From assembly GCA_937908115.1 (NCBI GenBank), contig CALEQZ010000074.1, positions 1 to 64,000 on the forward strand: a stretch of 64,000 nt of DNA, given 5' to 3'. The notes beneath the pieces were generated by a model. The model did no database searches and was not told the DNA's origin. It saw only the letters and a program-made list of their open reading frames with translations. Below, in pieces: positions 16,586 through 25,389 of the stretch (its first letter is position 1; each line of letters begins with the position of its first letter). The DNA comes from an uncultured Alcaligenaceae bacterium. Lineage in GTDB: Bacteria; Pseudomonadota; Gammaproteobacteria; Burkholderiales; Burkholderiaceae_B. The position numbers and the translations under genes are program-made.

Positions 16586-17485
16586 TCAGCCCTTGCGCGC
16601 GCGCACTTCGGTCCCGGCCCAGGCCTCGACCACGCGGCACACCGAGGTAAAGTCGGACGCCGCGCCCTGGGTGGCCTGGGTTACCGCATACAGCTCGCGC
16701 ACGGCCCCGCCCACCACCATCGGCACGCCGAGGCTTTCGGCCTCGTCCACGCACAACTTCACATCCTTGTACGCCAGCCCGGTCGCAAACCCGAAGTCGA
16801 AGGTGCCCGGCAACACGGCGCGCGGGAACTTTTCCATCGACGCGGTATTGCGTCCCGAGCTGACGTTGATCACGTCGAGCATGAGCGCCGGGTCCACGCC
16901 TGCCTTGGCCCCCATGACCATGGCCTCGGATGTGATGGCCAGCGCGGCCATGGACATCAGGTTATTGGCAAGCTTGACCACCTGTCCTTGCCCTGCTTCG
17001 GGCCCGACGTAGAAGGGCTTGCCCAATCCCGCGAGCATCTCCTGCAGTTCGTCGTAGGTGGCGCGCGCGCACGAGACCATGACGGCCAAGGTGCCCTTGG
17101 CCGCACCCGCCACTCCGCCGCTGACCGGTGCATCCACGTATTCGATGCCTGCCTCGGCCAGGCGGGCGGCCGCCTCGGCTGCCGCGCGCGGGCCGATGGT
17201 CGAGAAATCGATCACGCGCTTGACGCGCGAGCCGCGGCACACCCCGTCTTCGCCGAACAACACGGCGTGCACGACCGAGGGGTCTGGCAGGCTCAGCGCC
17301 ACGCACGGCGCGGCGTCGGCCACTTCGCGCGGCGAACGGTGCGGCCGCGCTCCCGCCTCGGCGGTGCGCTGCAGCGCCGCGGCATTGACGTCGAAGGCAT
17401 GCACCGCACGGCCCTGCTGCAGCAGGCGCCCGGCCATGGGCGCGCCCATCTTTCCCAGGCCGATGAAGCCGATATCCGTTTGCAT
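16586..17485 (-). CDS. NAD(P)-dependent 3-hydroxyisobutyrate dehydrogenase-family protein
   Basis: A 299-residue beta-hydroxyacid dehydrogenase. The N-terminal Rossmann motif is GFIGLGKMGAPMAGRLL, the substrate-binding loop DAPVSGGVAGAAKGTLA, and the catalytic lysine is in GQVVKLANNLM. The family reduces or oxidises 3-hydroxyisobutyrate, tartronate semialdehyde and similar acids; the substrate here is not determined. GGGG lies 6 nt before the ATG at 17485; an ATG two codons upstream (17491) is the alternative. It follows a Bug receptor gene by 16 nt, suggesting a linked role in using an imported hydroxy acid. Confidence 0.9.
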   Translation of the reverse strand: MQTDIGFIGLGKMGAPMAGRLLQQGRAVHAFDVNAAALQRTAEAGARPHRSPREVADAAPCVALSLPDPSVVHAVLFGEDGVCRGSRVKRVIDFSTIGPRAAAEAAARLAEAGIEYVDAPVSGGVAGAAKGTLAVMVSCARATYDELQEMLAGLGKPFYVGPEAGQGQVVKLANNLMSMAALAITSEAMVMGAKAGVDPALMLDVINVSSGRNTASMEKFPRAVLPGTFDFGFATGLAYKDVKLCVDEAESLGVPMVVGGAVRELYAVTQATQGAASDFTSVCRVVEAWAGTEVRARKG

Positions 17486-17501
17486 CGCCATCCCCGATCC
17501 T

Positions 17502-18458
17502 TTACTGCACCGCGAGGTTGTTGTCCTTGACGACCTTGCCCCACTTGGCGGCCTCGTCCTTGGCAAAGCGCGCCGCCTCGGCCGGGCTGTTGACGATGGC
17601 ATCCATGCCGTTGGCCTGCAGCAGGCGTACGACGCTTTCGCCTTTCATCGCCTGCGCCGCGGCTTGGTTCAACTTATCGATGACGTCCTGCGGGGTCCCC
17701 GCCGGCGCGGCCAGGATGAACCAGTTGGCCGCATCGAACCCCGGCAGGGTTTCGGCTACGGTCGGCGTGTCCGGCGTGACCGGGCTACGCTTCAATCCCG
17801 TGGTGGCCAGCAGCTTGAGCTTGTCCGATTGGACGAAAGGCAGCGATGACGACGGGTTGTCGAACATCACGTCCACCTGGCCGCTGATCAGGTCTGGGAA
17901 CGCTTGTCCGGCGCCCTTGTAGGGAACGCTGGTCCACTTCACCCCGGCGGTGGCGGCCATCAGCTCGGAGGCAAGGAAATGGATGCCGCTGTTGCCCGGC
18001 GCGGCGAAGTTCACCGGCTTGTTTTCCTTGCCCATGCGGATCATGTCGGCCACCGAATCCGCCGCGAACTGCTTGGAGGCCACCAGCACCAACGGATTGG
18101 ACGCCAGGATGGTGATGGGCGCGAAATCCTTGTCCACGTCGTACGGAAGATTGGAATAGAAGGCCGGTGTCAGCGCGTAGGCGGCCGAATTGATGACGAT
18201 GGTGTATCCATCGGGCTTGGCGCGCGCAATTTCGGTCATGCCGATCTGGCCGTTGGCGCTCGGACGGTTCTCGACCACGACGCTCTGGCCGATGACATCG
18301 CTCATTTCCTTGGCCAGCGGCCGGGCCAGCGCGTCGACGCCGCCCCCTGCAGCAAACGGCACGACCAGGCGTATGGCGCGTTCCGGAAACGCCGCCGAGG
18401 CCGCCGCCTGCAAGCCGAAGGCGCAGGCGAGCGCCAACAAAAATCGGGTGCTTTTCAT
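17502..18458 (-). CDS. Bug/TctC-family periplasmic solute-binding receptor
   Basis: A 318-residue periplasmic receptor with signal peptide MKSTRFLLALACAFGLQAAASA (cleavage near residue 22), then FPERAIRLVVPFAAGGGVDALAR and VVENRPSANGQIGMTE, the standard Bug features. The ATG at 18458 has an excellent ribosome site (GGAGGA, 7 nt). It heads an operon with the HIBADH-like dehydrogenase. Expression is probably controlled at the palindromic divergent promoter 18518-18581. No transporter membrane subunits are adjacent, so it presumably uses a TctAB encoded elsewhere or acts as a sensor. Confidence 0.93.
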   Translation of the reverse strand: MKSTRFLLALACAFGLQAAASAAFPERAIRLVVPFAAGGGVDALARPLAKEMSDVIGQSVVVENRPSANGQIGMTEIARAKPDGYTIVINSAAYALTPAFYSNLPYDVDKDFAPITILASNPLVLVASKQFAADSVADMIRMGKENKPVNFAAPGNSGIHFLASELMAATAGVKWTSVPYKGAGQAFPDLISGQVDVMFDNPSSSLPFVQSDKLKLLATTGLKRSPVTPDTPTVAETLPGFDAANWFILAAPAGTPQDVIDKLNQAAAQAMKGESVVRLLQANGMDAIVNSPAEAARFAKDEAAKWGKVVKDNNLAVQ

Positions 18459-18517
18459 TTTCGTCTCCTCCATCGATGGGTAGGCGCCCGGCCCCATGCC
18501 GGGGAAGTCGCTTCAGG

Positions 18518-18581
18518 ATTTAATCTTACGGTACTACAATCAGTCAATACCATTGACTGTTCATATGTTCGGGTTTAGAGT
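18518..18581. promoter_or_regulatory. Divergent promoter pair sharing a palindromic operator
   Basis: CAGTCAAT (18541-18548), ACC, ATTGACTG (18552-18559) is a perfect 8-bp inverted repeat. Each arm contains a TTGACT -35 hexamer. Plus strand: TTGACT 18553-18558, 17 nt, TAGAGT 18576-18581, about 37 nt before the decarboxylase-like gene. Minus strand: TTGACT 18547-18542, 18 nt, TTAAAT 18523-18518, toward the Bug gene. A dimeric repressor bound here would block both promoters; the GntR protein encoded at 19125 is the obvious candidate. Confidence 0.65.
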
Positions 18582-18617
18582 CGCCCCCAGCGGCCTGCCA
18601 CACCAGAGGAGAACCAG

Positions 18618-18995
18618 ATGGACCAGGATTTGTACGAAAAGGGTTTGAAAATCCGTCGCGAAGTCGTCGGTGACGCTTACGTGGAGCAATCGCTGAAAAA
18701 CGCCGACGATTTCTCGCGGCCCATGCAGGAACTGGTCACCAAGTACTGCTGGGGCGACGTCTGGGCACGGCCCGGGCTGGATCGCCGTGCGCGCAGCCTG
18801 ATCAACCTGAGCATGATCGCTGCGCTGAACCGTCCGGATGAGCTGGCCGCGCATATCCGCGGCGCCATCAACAACGGCGTGACCAAGGAGGAAATCCGCG
18901 AAGTCTTCCTGCAGGTGGCCATCTACTGCGGCATGCCGGCAGGCCTGGGCAGCTTCAAGATCGCCCGCAAGACATTCGAAGAACTGGGCATCTAG
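18618..18995 (+). CDS. Carboxymuconolactone decarboxylase-family protein
   Basis: A 125-residue protein close to PcaC-type gamma-carboxymuconolactone decarboxylases. It has an N-terminal YEKGLKIRREVVGDAYV, then LVTKYCWGDVWARPGLDRR and the HIRGAINNGVTKEEIREVFLQ core. Unlike the AhpD-type protein at 12518 it has no CxxC motif, so it is more likely a true decarboxylase or hydrolase-type enzyme than a peroxidase partner. A GAGGAGAACC ribosome site precedes the ATG. It is divergent from the Bug-dehydrogenase operon and upstream of a GntR gene; protocatechuate genes are absent, so the substrate is open. Confidence 0.9.
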   Translation: MDQDLYEKGLKIRREVVGDAYVEQSLKNADDFSRPMQELVTKYCWGDVWARPGLDRRARSLINLSMIAALNRPDELAAHIRGAINNGVTKEEIREVFLQVAIYCGMPAGLGSFKIARKTFEELGI

Positions 18996-19021
18996 CCGCC
19001 CGCCAGGCGCCCTGCCTGCCG

Positions 19022-19061
19022 GTCGCCGCGCGCCGGCGACTGCCGCGGCGCGGACCGCGGC
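19022..19061 (+). terminator. Two consecutive hairpins between the decarboxylase-like and gntR genes
   Basis: Stem 1 pairs 19022-19028 with 19034-19040; stem 2 pairs 19042-19048 with 19055-19061. Both are perfect 7-bp stems in the 129-bp gap. No T-run follows. They may attenuate or end the upstream transcript. TAGAAT at 19065-19070 could then be the -10 box of the regulator. Confidence 0.4.
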
Positions 19062-19124
19062 TGATAGAATCCGGCGGGCCCGGCTGCTTTCGACAGCCGC
19101 GCCCGGCCCTGGCAGGATAGCGAT

Positions 19125-19832
19125 ATGCAAGACATTTCTTCCATTTCCGATGTATCCCAGCAGGATTTCCGCGTCCTGAAAATCGCCGCGCCGCTGCGCC
19201 ACAGCGTGGTCGAAAGCATACGCATGGCCATCGCCGTCGGCCGCTTCCAGCCGGGGGAAAGGCTGACCGAGCGCAATCTCTGCGAACTGACCGGGGTCAG
19301 CCGGACCTTGGTGCGCGAAGCGCTGCGCCAGCTCGAATCCGAGGGGCTCATCGTCGTCGTGCCCAACCGCGGCCCCATGGTCGCGCGCTATACGCCGGAA
19401 CAGGCGCAAAAGGTCTACAAGGTGCGCAGCGAGCTCGAGGGGCTGGCTGCGGAGCTGTTCGTGCAGAATGCCGACGACGCCGCCCGCCGCGCCTTGCACC
19501 ATGCGATCGAAGCGCTGGCGCGCACAGCCGACAACGACAACCGCGCCGAGCGCCTGACTGCCAAGAACCGCTTCTACGACTGCCTGATCGAGGGAACGGG
19601 CAACGAAGTGCTGGGGCAGATGCTCAAGCTGCTCAACGGGCGCATCACCCTGCTGCGTGCGGCGTCGATGCGGCAAAAGGACCGTTGGCGCGAAAGCATC
19701 CGTGAACTCGAAGAACTGATGCGTGCCATCGATGCCGGCGACGCGGCGGGCGCGCGCGCCGCGGCCGTGCGCCACGTGGCCAACGCGGCCAAGGCCGCAT
19801 TGGCCGTCCTCGCGGAAAGCTCACCGTCCTGA
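19125..19832 (+). CDS. GntR-family (FadR/FCD subfamily) transcriptional regulator
   Basis: A 235-residue regulator. The N-terminal winged helix spans about residues 15-85, including the GRFQPGERLTERNLCE and GVSRTLVREALRQLESEGL recognition segment typical of GntR proteins. An all-helical FCD ligand domain follows, with RSELEGLAAELF and the C-terminal AVRHVANAAK helix that supplies metal-binding histidines in this subfamily. AGGAT lies 6 nt before the ATG at 19125. Position and the palindrome at 18541 suggest it represses the neighbouring decarboxylase-like and Bug-dehydrogenase genes until an acid ligand binds. Confidence 0.92.
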   Translation: MQDISSISDVSQQDFRVLKIAAPLRHSVVESIRMAIAVGRFQPGERLTERNLCELTGVSRTLVREALRQLESEGLIVVVPNRGPMVARYTPEQAQKVYKVRSELEGLAAELFVQNADDAARRALHHAIEALARTADNDNRAERLTAKNRFYDCLIEGTGNEVLGQMLKLLNGRITLLRAASMRQKDRWRESIRELEELMRAIDAGDAAGARAAAVRHVANAAKAALAVLAESSPS

Positions 19833-19953
19833 TTGCCCGAGGGAACGCCCGGCCACCCATGCCGGCGCATGCCGGACCTGCCCTTCCCCGGCCCGCGTGC
19901 GCCGGCGGCAGCGGCTAGAATGCTAGGCTTGCGAGCCTTAGCCGTTTGCCCGG

Positions 19954-21813
19954 ATGCCTGACCGCCGACCCATTGCTGCCCTGCCCGACCAGCTGATCAG
20001 CCAGATCGCCGCCGGCGAGGTCATCGAACGGCCAGCGTCGGTGCTCAAGGAACTGCTCGAAAACGCGCTGGACGCCGGTGCGCGCGCCATCGAGGTGCGC
20101 CTGGAAGGCGGCGGCATCCGCCGTATCGCCGTCAGCGACGACGGCCACGGCATCCCCCGCGACGAACTGCCGCTGGCCTTGCAGCGCCATGCCACCAGCA
20201 AGATCGCCAGCCTGGCAGACCTGGAAGCCGTCACCTCCATGGGGTTTCGCGGCGAGGCCTTGGCCTCGATTGCCTCGGTGGCGCAGCTAACCCTGACTTC
20301 CCGCACCCGCGATGCCGATTGTGCCTGGCAGGTTCGCGCTGGCGGACTCGTCACCCCTGCTGCCGGCCCGGCCGGCACGCAGGTCGACGTGCGGCAGCTA
20401 TTCGACGCCGTGCCCGCTCGGCGTAAGTTCCTGCGATCGGAAGCCACGGAATTCGGCCATTGCCTGGACGCGCTGGAGCGCGTGGCGCTGGCCCATCCGG
20501 CCGTGGCGTTCCGGCTGTTCCACCACGACCGCGCGTACCGGCAGTGGCTGCCCGCCGACCCCATGCAGCGCATCCGCGACGTGCTCGGCGCCGAGTTCTG
20601 CGACCACGGGCTGCCACTGCGCGCCCAAGCCGGCGCCATCGGGCTGGCCGGCATGATCGTGCGCCCGACCGCTGCCCGCGCGCGCGCCGACCGCCAGTAC
20701 CTGTACGTCAACGGCCGCTTTGTGCGCGACCGCACGGTCAGCCATGCGCTGCGCAGCGCCTACGCCGACGTGCTGCACGGCGACCGGCAGCCCGCCTACG
20801 TGTTGTTCCTGGACATCGATCCCGCAGCGGTCGACGTCAACGTGCACCCGGCCAAGCACGAGGTGCGCTTTCGCGATAGTGGCGCGGTGCACCGGTTCGT
20901 GAGCCAGGCCGTGACGCAGGCGCTGGCGCAGACCGGCGGATCGCAGACGGTGGCCGCGCCTGCCGGAATGACGGCCAGCCCGTCCAAACCCATGCCGTCG
21001 CCGCCCATCGCCGAACCGCCGCCGGCACGCCCGCACGCCCAGCTTCCCTTCCGCTTGCGCGAACGCCAGCCGGCATACGGCAGCGCCGATTGGCAAACCC
21101 TGTACCAGCCGCTGGAAGCCGCCACGGCACAGCAAGCCGATACCGCTGCGGGCGGCGCCGGTACGCCGCCTGGATCGGCCAGCGCCGCACAGGCCGTGGC
21201 CCGACCCGCATCCGTCGCCGATGACGACGACATGCCCCTAGGCATGGCGATCGGCCAGCTGCACGGCATCTATATCCTTGCCCAGAACCGCCGCGGCCTC
21301 GTGCTGGTGGACATGCACGCCGCACACGAGCGCGTGGTCTACGAAAGCCTCAAGCAGGCCATGGATGCGCGCAGCATGCCCCGCCAAGACCTGCTCGTAC
21401 CCGTGGTGTTCAACGCGCCAGAGAAGGACGTCGCCCTGGTCGAAGAACACGGCGACAGCTTGGCCGAGCTGGGCTTTGACATGCGTCCGGCCGGGCCTGC
21501 GTCGATCGCCGTGCGCGCGGTACCGGCGGCACTTGCCGGCGGCGACGTCGAAGCGTTGGCACGCGCCGTGGTCAGCGAATTGGCATCGGTCGGCGTCACG
21601 CGGCTGCTGGCCGAGCAGCGCAACCAGCTGCTGGCAACCATGGCCTGCCATGGGTCGGTGCGCGCCAATCGCCGGCTGACGCTCGAGGAAATGAACGCCC
21701 TGCTGCGCAGCATGGAGCGCACCGAGCGCGCCGACCAGTGCAATCACGGCCGCCCCACCTGGGTGCAGTGGAGCCTGGCCGACCTCGACCGCCTTTTCCT
21801 GCGCGGCCAATGA
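19954..21813 (+). CDS. mutL: DNA mismatch repair protein MutL (endonuclease type)
   Basis: A 619-residue GHKL ATPase that links MutS to strand removal. N-terminal ATPase motifs are LLENALDAGA, SDDGHGIPRDEL and TSMGFRGEALASIASVA. A Pro/Ala linker (about 315-420) leads to the C-terminal dimerisation domain. That domain carries DMHAAHERVVYE, which fits the DQHA(X)2E(X)4E metal-binding endonuclease motif with Q to M, plus ACHGSVRANRR and CNHGRPT near the end, so this is a nicking MutL as expected in species without mutH. The stop overlaps the miaA start (ATGA). An imperfect inverted repeat lies at 19922-19942 in front of the gene. Confidence 0.95.
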   Translation: MPDRRPIAALPDQLISQIAAGEVIERPASVLKELLENALDAGARAIEVRLEGGGIRRIAVSDDGHGIPRDELPLALQRHATSKIASLADLEAVTSMGFRGEALASIASVAQLTLTSRTRDADCAWQVRAGGLVTPAAGPAGTQVDVRQLFDAVPARRKFLRSEATEFGHCLDALERVALAHPAVAFRLFHHDRAYRQWLPADPMQRIRDVLGAEFCDHGLPLRAQAGAIGLAGMIVRPTAARARADRQYLYVNGRFVRDRTVSHALRSAYADVLHGDRQPAYVLFLDIDPAAVDVNVHPAKHEVRFRDSGAVHRFVSQAVTQALAQTGGSQTVAAPAGMTASPSKPMPSPPIAEPPPARPHAQLPFRLRERQPAYGSADWQTLYQPLEAATAQQADTAAGGAGTPPGSASAAQAVARPASVADDDDMPLGMAIGQLHGIYILAQNRRGLVLVDMHAAHERVVYESLKQAMDARSMPRQDLLVPVVFNAPEKDVALVEEHGDSLAELGFDMRPAGPASIAVRAVPAALAGGDVEALARAVVSELASVGVTRLLAEQRNQLLATMACHGSVRANRRLTLEEMNALLRSMERTERADQCNHGRPTWVQWSLADLDRLFLRGQ

Positions 21814-22745
21814 ACCAGCCCGTCATCGTCTGCCTGGCCGGCCCCACCGCGGCCGGCAAAAGCGCCGCGACCCTGGCGCTGGCCGAGCGCTGGCCGATCG
21901 AGATCATCAACGTCGACTCGGCCACGATCTACCGCGGCATGGACATCGGCACGGCCAAGCCGGATGCGGCCGAGCGTGCGCGCGTACCCATGCACTTGCT
22001 CGACATCCGCGACCCGGCCCAGTCGTATTCGGCCGCCGAATTCCGCGCGGATGCGCTCAGGCTGATCGAGGAGATCCGCGCACGCGGCCGCATGCCGCTG
22101 CTGGCCGGCGGCACCATGCTGTACTTCAAGGCGTTGCGCGACGGCTTGAACGACCTGCCCGGCGCGGACCCGGCGGTGCGCGCCGAAATAGACGAGCGAG
22201 CCCGTCGCCTGGGCTGGCCTGCGCTACACGCCGAATTGGCGCGGGTGGATCCGGTCACGGCAGCGCGGCTGGCGCCGCACGACAGCCAGCGCATCCAACG
22301 GGCGCTGGAAATCCACCGCCTGGCCGGCGTGCCCATGTCGCAGCTGCTTGCCGCGCCTGCGGCCGCGCCGTCGCCCTACCGCTACGTCACGCTCAGCCTG
22401 GAGCCAGCCGACCGGGGCGGGTTGCACGCACGCATCGCGCAGCGCTTCGATGCCATGCTGCAGGCGGGGCTGGTCGACGAAGTACGACGGCTGCACGCGC
22501 GCGGCGACCTGCATCCCGGGCTGCCATCGGTGCGCTGCGTGGGATACCGGCAAATCTGGAGCATGCTGGACGGCGCCATCGACCTGACGCAGGCCCGCGA
22601 ACAGGCCGTCGCGGCGACCCGCCAGCTGGCCAAGCGGCAAATGACCTGGCTGCGGGCCCAGCCCGAACGCATCGTCGTCGATTGCCTGGCGCCGGACGCA
22701 GCCGCGCAAGTCGTGGACCGCTACGCTGCGCTCATCGGTCGCTAA
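21810..22745 (+). CDS. miaA: tRNA dimethylallyltransferase MiaA
   Basis: A 311-residue enzyme that transfers the dimethylallyl group to A37 of tRNAs reading UNN codons. The P-loop is GPTAAGKS (residues 11-18), followed by INVDSATIYRGMDIGTAKP and LLDIRDPAQSYSAAEF. GGTMLYFKALRDGL and SVRCVGYRQIW are further family motifs. The ATG at 21810 overlaps the mutL stop in ATGA, so the two are coupled; the mutL-miaA order is conserved in many proteobacteria. Confidence 0.96.
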   Translation: MNQPVIVCLAGPTAAGKSAATLALAERWPIEIINVDSATIYRGMDIGTAKPDAAERARVPMHLLDIRDPAQSYSAAEFRADALRLIEEIRARGRMPLLAGGTMLYFKALRDGLNDLPGADPAVRAEIDERARRLGWPALHAELARVDPVTAARLAPHDSQRIQRALEIHRLAGVPMSQLLAAPAAAPSPYRYVTLSLEPADRGGLHARIAQRFDAMLQAGLVDEVRRLHARGDLHPGLPSVRCVGYRQIWSMLDGAIDLTQAREQAVAATRQLAKRQMTWLRAQPERIVVDCLAPDAAAQVVDRYAALIGR

Positions 22746-22817
22746 GCGCCGCCCGTCCAGCGTTGCACGCCCGGGCGACGCCCCCGCCCGGCTGGCGGCC
22801 AGGCGGGGCCTGCAGCC

Positions 22818-23867
22818 TCAAATCACCACGGTGCGCGGTTCGCCTTCACCGCAAGCGGCGACCTGGCCCAGAGCGTATACGGTTTCGCCCTGGCCGCGCA
22901 GCGTCGCGGCCACGGCATCGGCGCGGGCGGCGTCGACGACCAGTACCATGCCGATGCCGCAATTGAAGACCCGATGCATTTCCGAGTCGGCCACGCCGCC
23001 TTCCTGCTGCAGCCACGCAAACAGCGGTGGCATCGGCCAGGCATCACGGTGCAGGCGCGCCTGCAGGCCGGGCTGCAGGATGCGCGGCACGTTCTCGAGC
23101 AGGCCACCGCCGGTGATGTGGGCCAGCCCCTTGATCGCCGTCCCGTGCTCGGCCAGGGCCGCCAGCACCTGCTTGACGTAGATGCGCGTAGGCGCCATGA
23201 CCACGTCGGCAAGCGGCTGGCCGTGAAAGTCCTGGTCCGGGCGCGCGTCCGTGCGCTCGAGGATCTTGCGCAGCAGCGAATAGCCGTTGGAATGCGCGCC
23301 GCTGGAAGCCAGGCCGAGCACGACATCGCCCGGCGCGATCGATTTGCCATCGATGATGGCCGACTTTTCGACCACGCCGACGGCAAAGCCCGCCAGGTCG
23401 TATTCCCCTTCCGGATACATGCCCGGCATTTCCGCCGTCTCGCCGCCGATCAAGGCGCAACCGGCCAGCTCGCAGCCACGCGCGATGCCGCCGACGACGC
23501 TGGCCGCGGTATCGACCGACAACTTGCCGCACGCGAAGTAGTCAAGGAAAAACAGCGGCTCTGCACCCTGGACCAGGATGTCGTTGACGCTCATGGCCAC
23601 CAGGTCGATGCCGACGGTGTCGTGGCGGTTCCATTGGAAGGCGAGCTTGAGCTTGGTGCCCACGCCGTCGGTGCCGGAGACGAGCACCGGCTCGCGGTAT
23701 TTCTTGGGCACCTCGAACAGCGCGCCAAACCCGCCGATTCCGGCCAGCACGCCGGCACGCATCGTGCGCGCGGCCAGCGGTTTGATGCGGTCGACCAGGG
23801 CGTCGCCGGCATCGATGTCCACGCCTGCGTCGCGGTAGGTCAAGGGGGCCGATTGAGATTTCGTCAT
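22818..23867 (-). CDS. purM: Phosphoribosylformylglycinamidine cyclo-ligase PurM
   Basis: A 349-residue AIR synthetase, the fifth step of purine synthesis: ATP-dependent ring closure of FGAM. Recognisable segments are LTYRDAGVDIDAGDALVDRI at the N-terminus, SGTDGVGTKLKLAF, LVAMSVNDILVQGAEPLFFLDY and GGETAEMPGMY. The ATG at 23867 was chosen since the family starts there; the frame stays open upstream without similarity. It is divergent from hda across 113 bp, a conserved betaproteobacterial arrangement, and convergent with miaA. Confidence 0.96.
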   Translation of the reverse strand: MTKSQSAPLTYRDAGVDIDAGDALVDRIKPLAARTMRAGVLAGIGGFGALFEVPKKYREPVLVSGTDGVGTKLKLAFQWNRHDTVGIDLVAMSVNDILVQGAEPLFFLDYFACGKLSVDTAASVVGGIARGCELAGCALIGGETAEMPGMYPEGEYDLAGFAVGVVEKSAIIDGKSIAPGDVVLGLASSGAHSNGYSLLRKILERTDARPDQDFHGQPLADVVMAPTRIYVKQVLAALAEHGTAIKGLAHITGGGLLENVPRILQPGLQARLHRDAWPMPPLFAWLQQEGGVADSEMHRVFNCGIGMVLVVDAARADAVAATLRGQGETVYALGQVAACGEGEPRTVVI

Positions 23868-23980
23868 GGAGAACCGCCGGGTATGTAAAAATTGCGGGGT
23901 TTTTTCCCCGGATATCAGGCGGACGATTTTACGATGATCGCAGGGCTGCCCGCCGCAGCCGGCAAGCTGCACCCGCAACC

Positions 23981-24691
23981 ATGAATCGACAGCTGCTGCT
24001 CGATGTACTGCCTGCGCCGGCCGCCACGCTGAACAATTACCTGGCTGGGCCCAACGCCGCGGCGCTGGCAGCCGCGCGCGAGCTGCGGCCGGGACGTGCG
24101 CTCTATCTCTGGGGGCCGGCCGGCTGCGGCCGCACGCATTTGCTGCGCGCCGTTGCCGCGAAAGCCGGCGGCACCATGATCGAGGGCGCCATCGCCGACG
24201 CGGCGGCAAGGCTGCGCGCGCTTGCCGAAACGCCGCCCGAAGAAGCCGGCATGCCGGCCGTGGTCGCGGTCGACGACGTGCACCGCATGGATCCCGCCGG
24301 CCAGGCGGCATTGTTTGCCCTGTACAATCGCTGGCGCGAATCGGCCGCTGCGGCCGGCGCCTTTGCGCTGGCCGTGGCCGGCGACCGGGCGCCGATGGCC
24401 ATGCCGCTGCGGGAAGACCTGCGCACGCGACTGGGCTGGGACCTGGTTTTCCGTCTCGAACCCCTGTCCGATGACGAAAAGCGCACCGCGCTCGCGGCGC
24501 TGGCTGCCGAGCGCGGGCTGCAATTGGCCCCCGAAGTCCTGAACTGGATACTGACTCGCCATGCGCGCGACATGCGCCGCCTGACGGCGCTGCTCGACGC
24601 CCTGGATCGCTACTCGCTGGCAGCCCGCCGGCCCATCACCGTCCCGTTGCTGCGCGCCATGCTGGCCGATCCGGACGCCCCTACGCCATGA
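23981..24691 (+). CDS. hda: DnaA regulatory inactivator Hda
   Basis: A 236-residue DnaA-like AAA+ protein that, bound to the DNA-loaded sliding clamp, stimulates ATP hydrolysis on DnaA and prevents re-initiation. The N-terminal RQLLLDVL is a plausible clamp-binding motif. The P-loop is GPAGCGRTHLL (residues 45-55) with Arg where DnaA has Lys, the usual Hda variant. VAVDDVHRMDPAGQ is the Walker B region and HARDMRRLTALLDALDRYSL the sensor 2 region. No DnaA domain IV is present. The stop overlaps the next start (ATGA). Confidence 0.92.
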   Translation: MNRQLLLDVLPAPAATLNNYLAGPNAAALAAARELRPGRALYLWGPAGCGRTHLLRAVAAKAGGTMIEGAIADAAARLRALAETPPEEAGMPAVVAVDDVHRMDPAGQAALFALYNRWRESAAAAGAFALAVAGDRAPMAMPLREDLRTRLGWDLVFRLEPLSDDEKRTALAALAAERGLQLAPEVLNWILTRHARDMRRLTALLDALDRYSLAARRPITVPLLRAMLADPDAPTP

Positions 24692-25389
24692 CCGTTGCCC
24701 CTCGCCTCGCCCTTTTCGACCTCGACCATACGCTGCTGCCCCTGGATTCCGACTACCAGTGGGCCGATTTCCTGGCCCGGACAGGCCGCGCGGGCGATCC
24801 CGTGCAGGCGCGGCGCCGCAACGACGAATTGATGGAGCGCTACAACCAGGGCGAGCTCACCGCCGAACAGGCTGCCGAATTCATGCTGGGCCTGCTGGCC
24901 GCACACCGCCCCAGCGACCTGGCGGCATGGCACGAACAGTTCATGGCCGAGGTCATCCGGCCGAGCATCCACCCTTGCGCGATAGAGCTGGTCGAGCAGC
25001 ACCTGCTGGCAGGCGACCTGTGCGCCGTGGTGACCGCCACCAACAGCTTCGTGACTGCGCCGATTGCGCGCGCCTTCGGAATCCCCACGCTGATCGCCAC
25101 AGAGCCCGAATACGTCGCCGGCCGCTATACCGGCCGCATCGCCGGCATTCCCAGCTTCAAGGAAGGCAAGGTCGCCCGGGTCCATGCCTGGCTGGCCAGC
25201 CTGGGCCTGAAGCTGGCCGATTTCCGGGAATCGTATTTCTATAGCGATTCCATCAACGATCTGCCGCTGCTGGAGGCGGTCACGCACCCGGTGGCCGTCA
25301 ATCCCAGCCCCGCCCTGCGTGAAGCCGCGCTGGCGCGCCGCTGGCAGCTGCTCGATCTGTTCAGCCATCTGGAAGACGCCAAGTCCTAA
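24688..25389 (+). CDS. HAD-IB family hydrolase/phosphatase
   Basis: A 233-residue haloacid dehalogenase-fold phosphatase of the IB (SerB-like) group. Motif I is LFDLDHTLLPLDSD (nucleophile D in DLDHT), motif II VVTATNSFVT, motif III the lysine in FKEGKV, and motif IV YFYSDSINDLPLL. Related proteins dephosphorylate small phosphomonoesters, some of them histidinol phosphate or phosphoserine. The substrate here is unknown. It lies between hda and pcnB with a 4-nt overlap upstream and a 1-nt overlap downstream (TAATG), an operon conserved in Bordetella relatives. Confidence 0.9.
   Translation: MTVAPRLALFDLDHTLLPLDSDYQWADFLARTGRAGDPVQARRRNDELMERYNQGELTAEQAAEFMLGLLAAHRPSDLAAWHEQFMAEVIRPSIHPCAIELVEQHLLAGDLCAVVTATNSFVTAPIARAFGIPTLIATEPEYVAGRYTGRIAGIPSFKEGKVARVHAWLASLGLKLADFRESYFYSDSINDLPLLEAVTHPVAVNPSPALREAALARRWQLLDLFSHLEDAKS

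Noticed and set aside
23896..23910. GGGG-T6-CCCC hairpin between purM and hda as a terminator
   Set aside because: It lies between divergent starts, not at a transcript end, and its stem is only four pairs.
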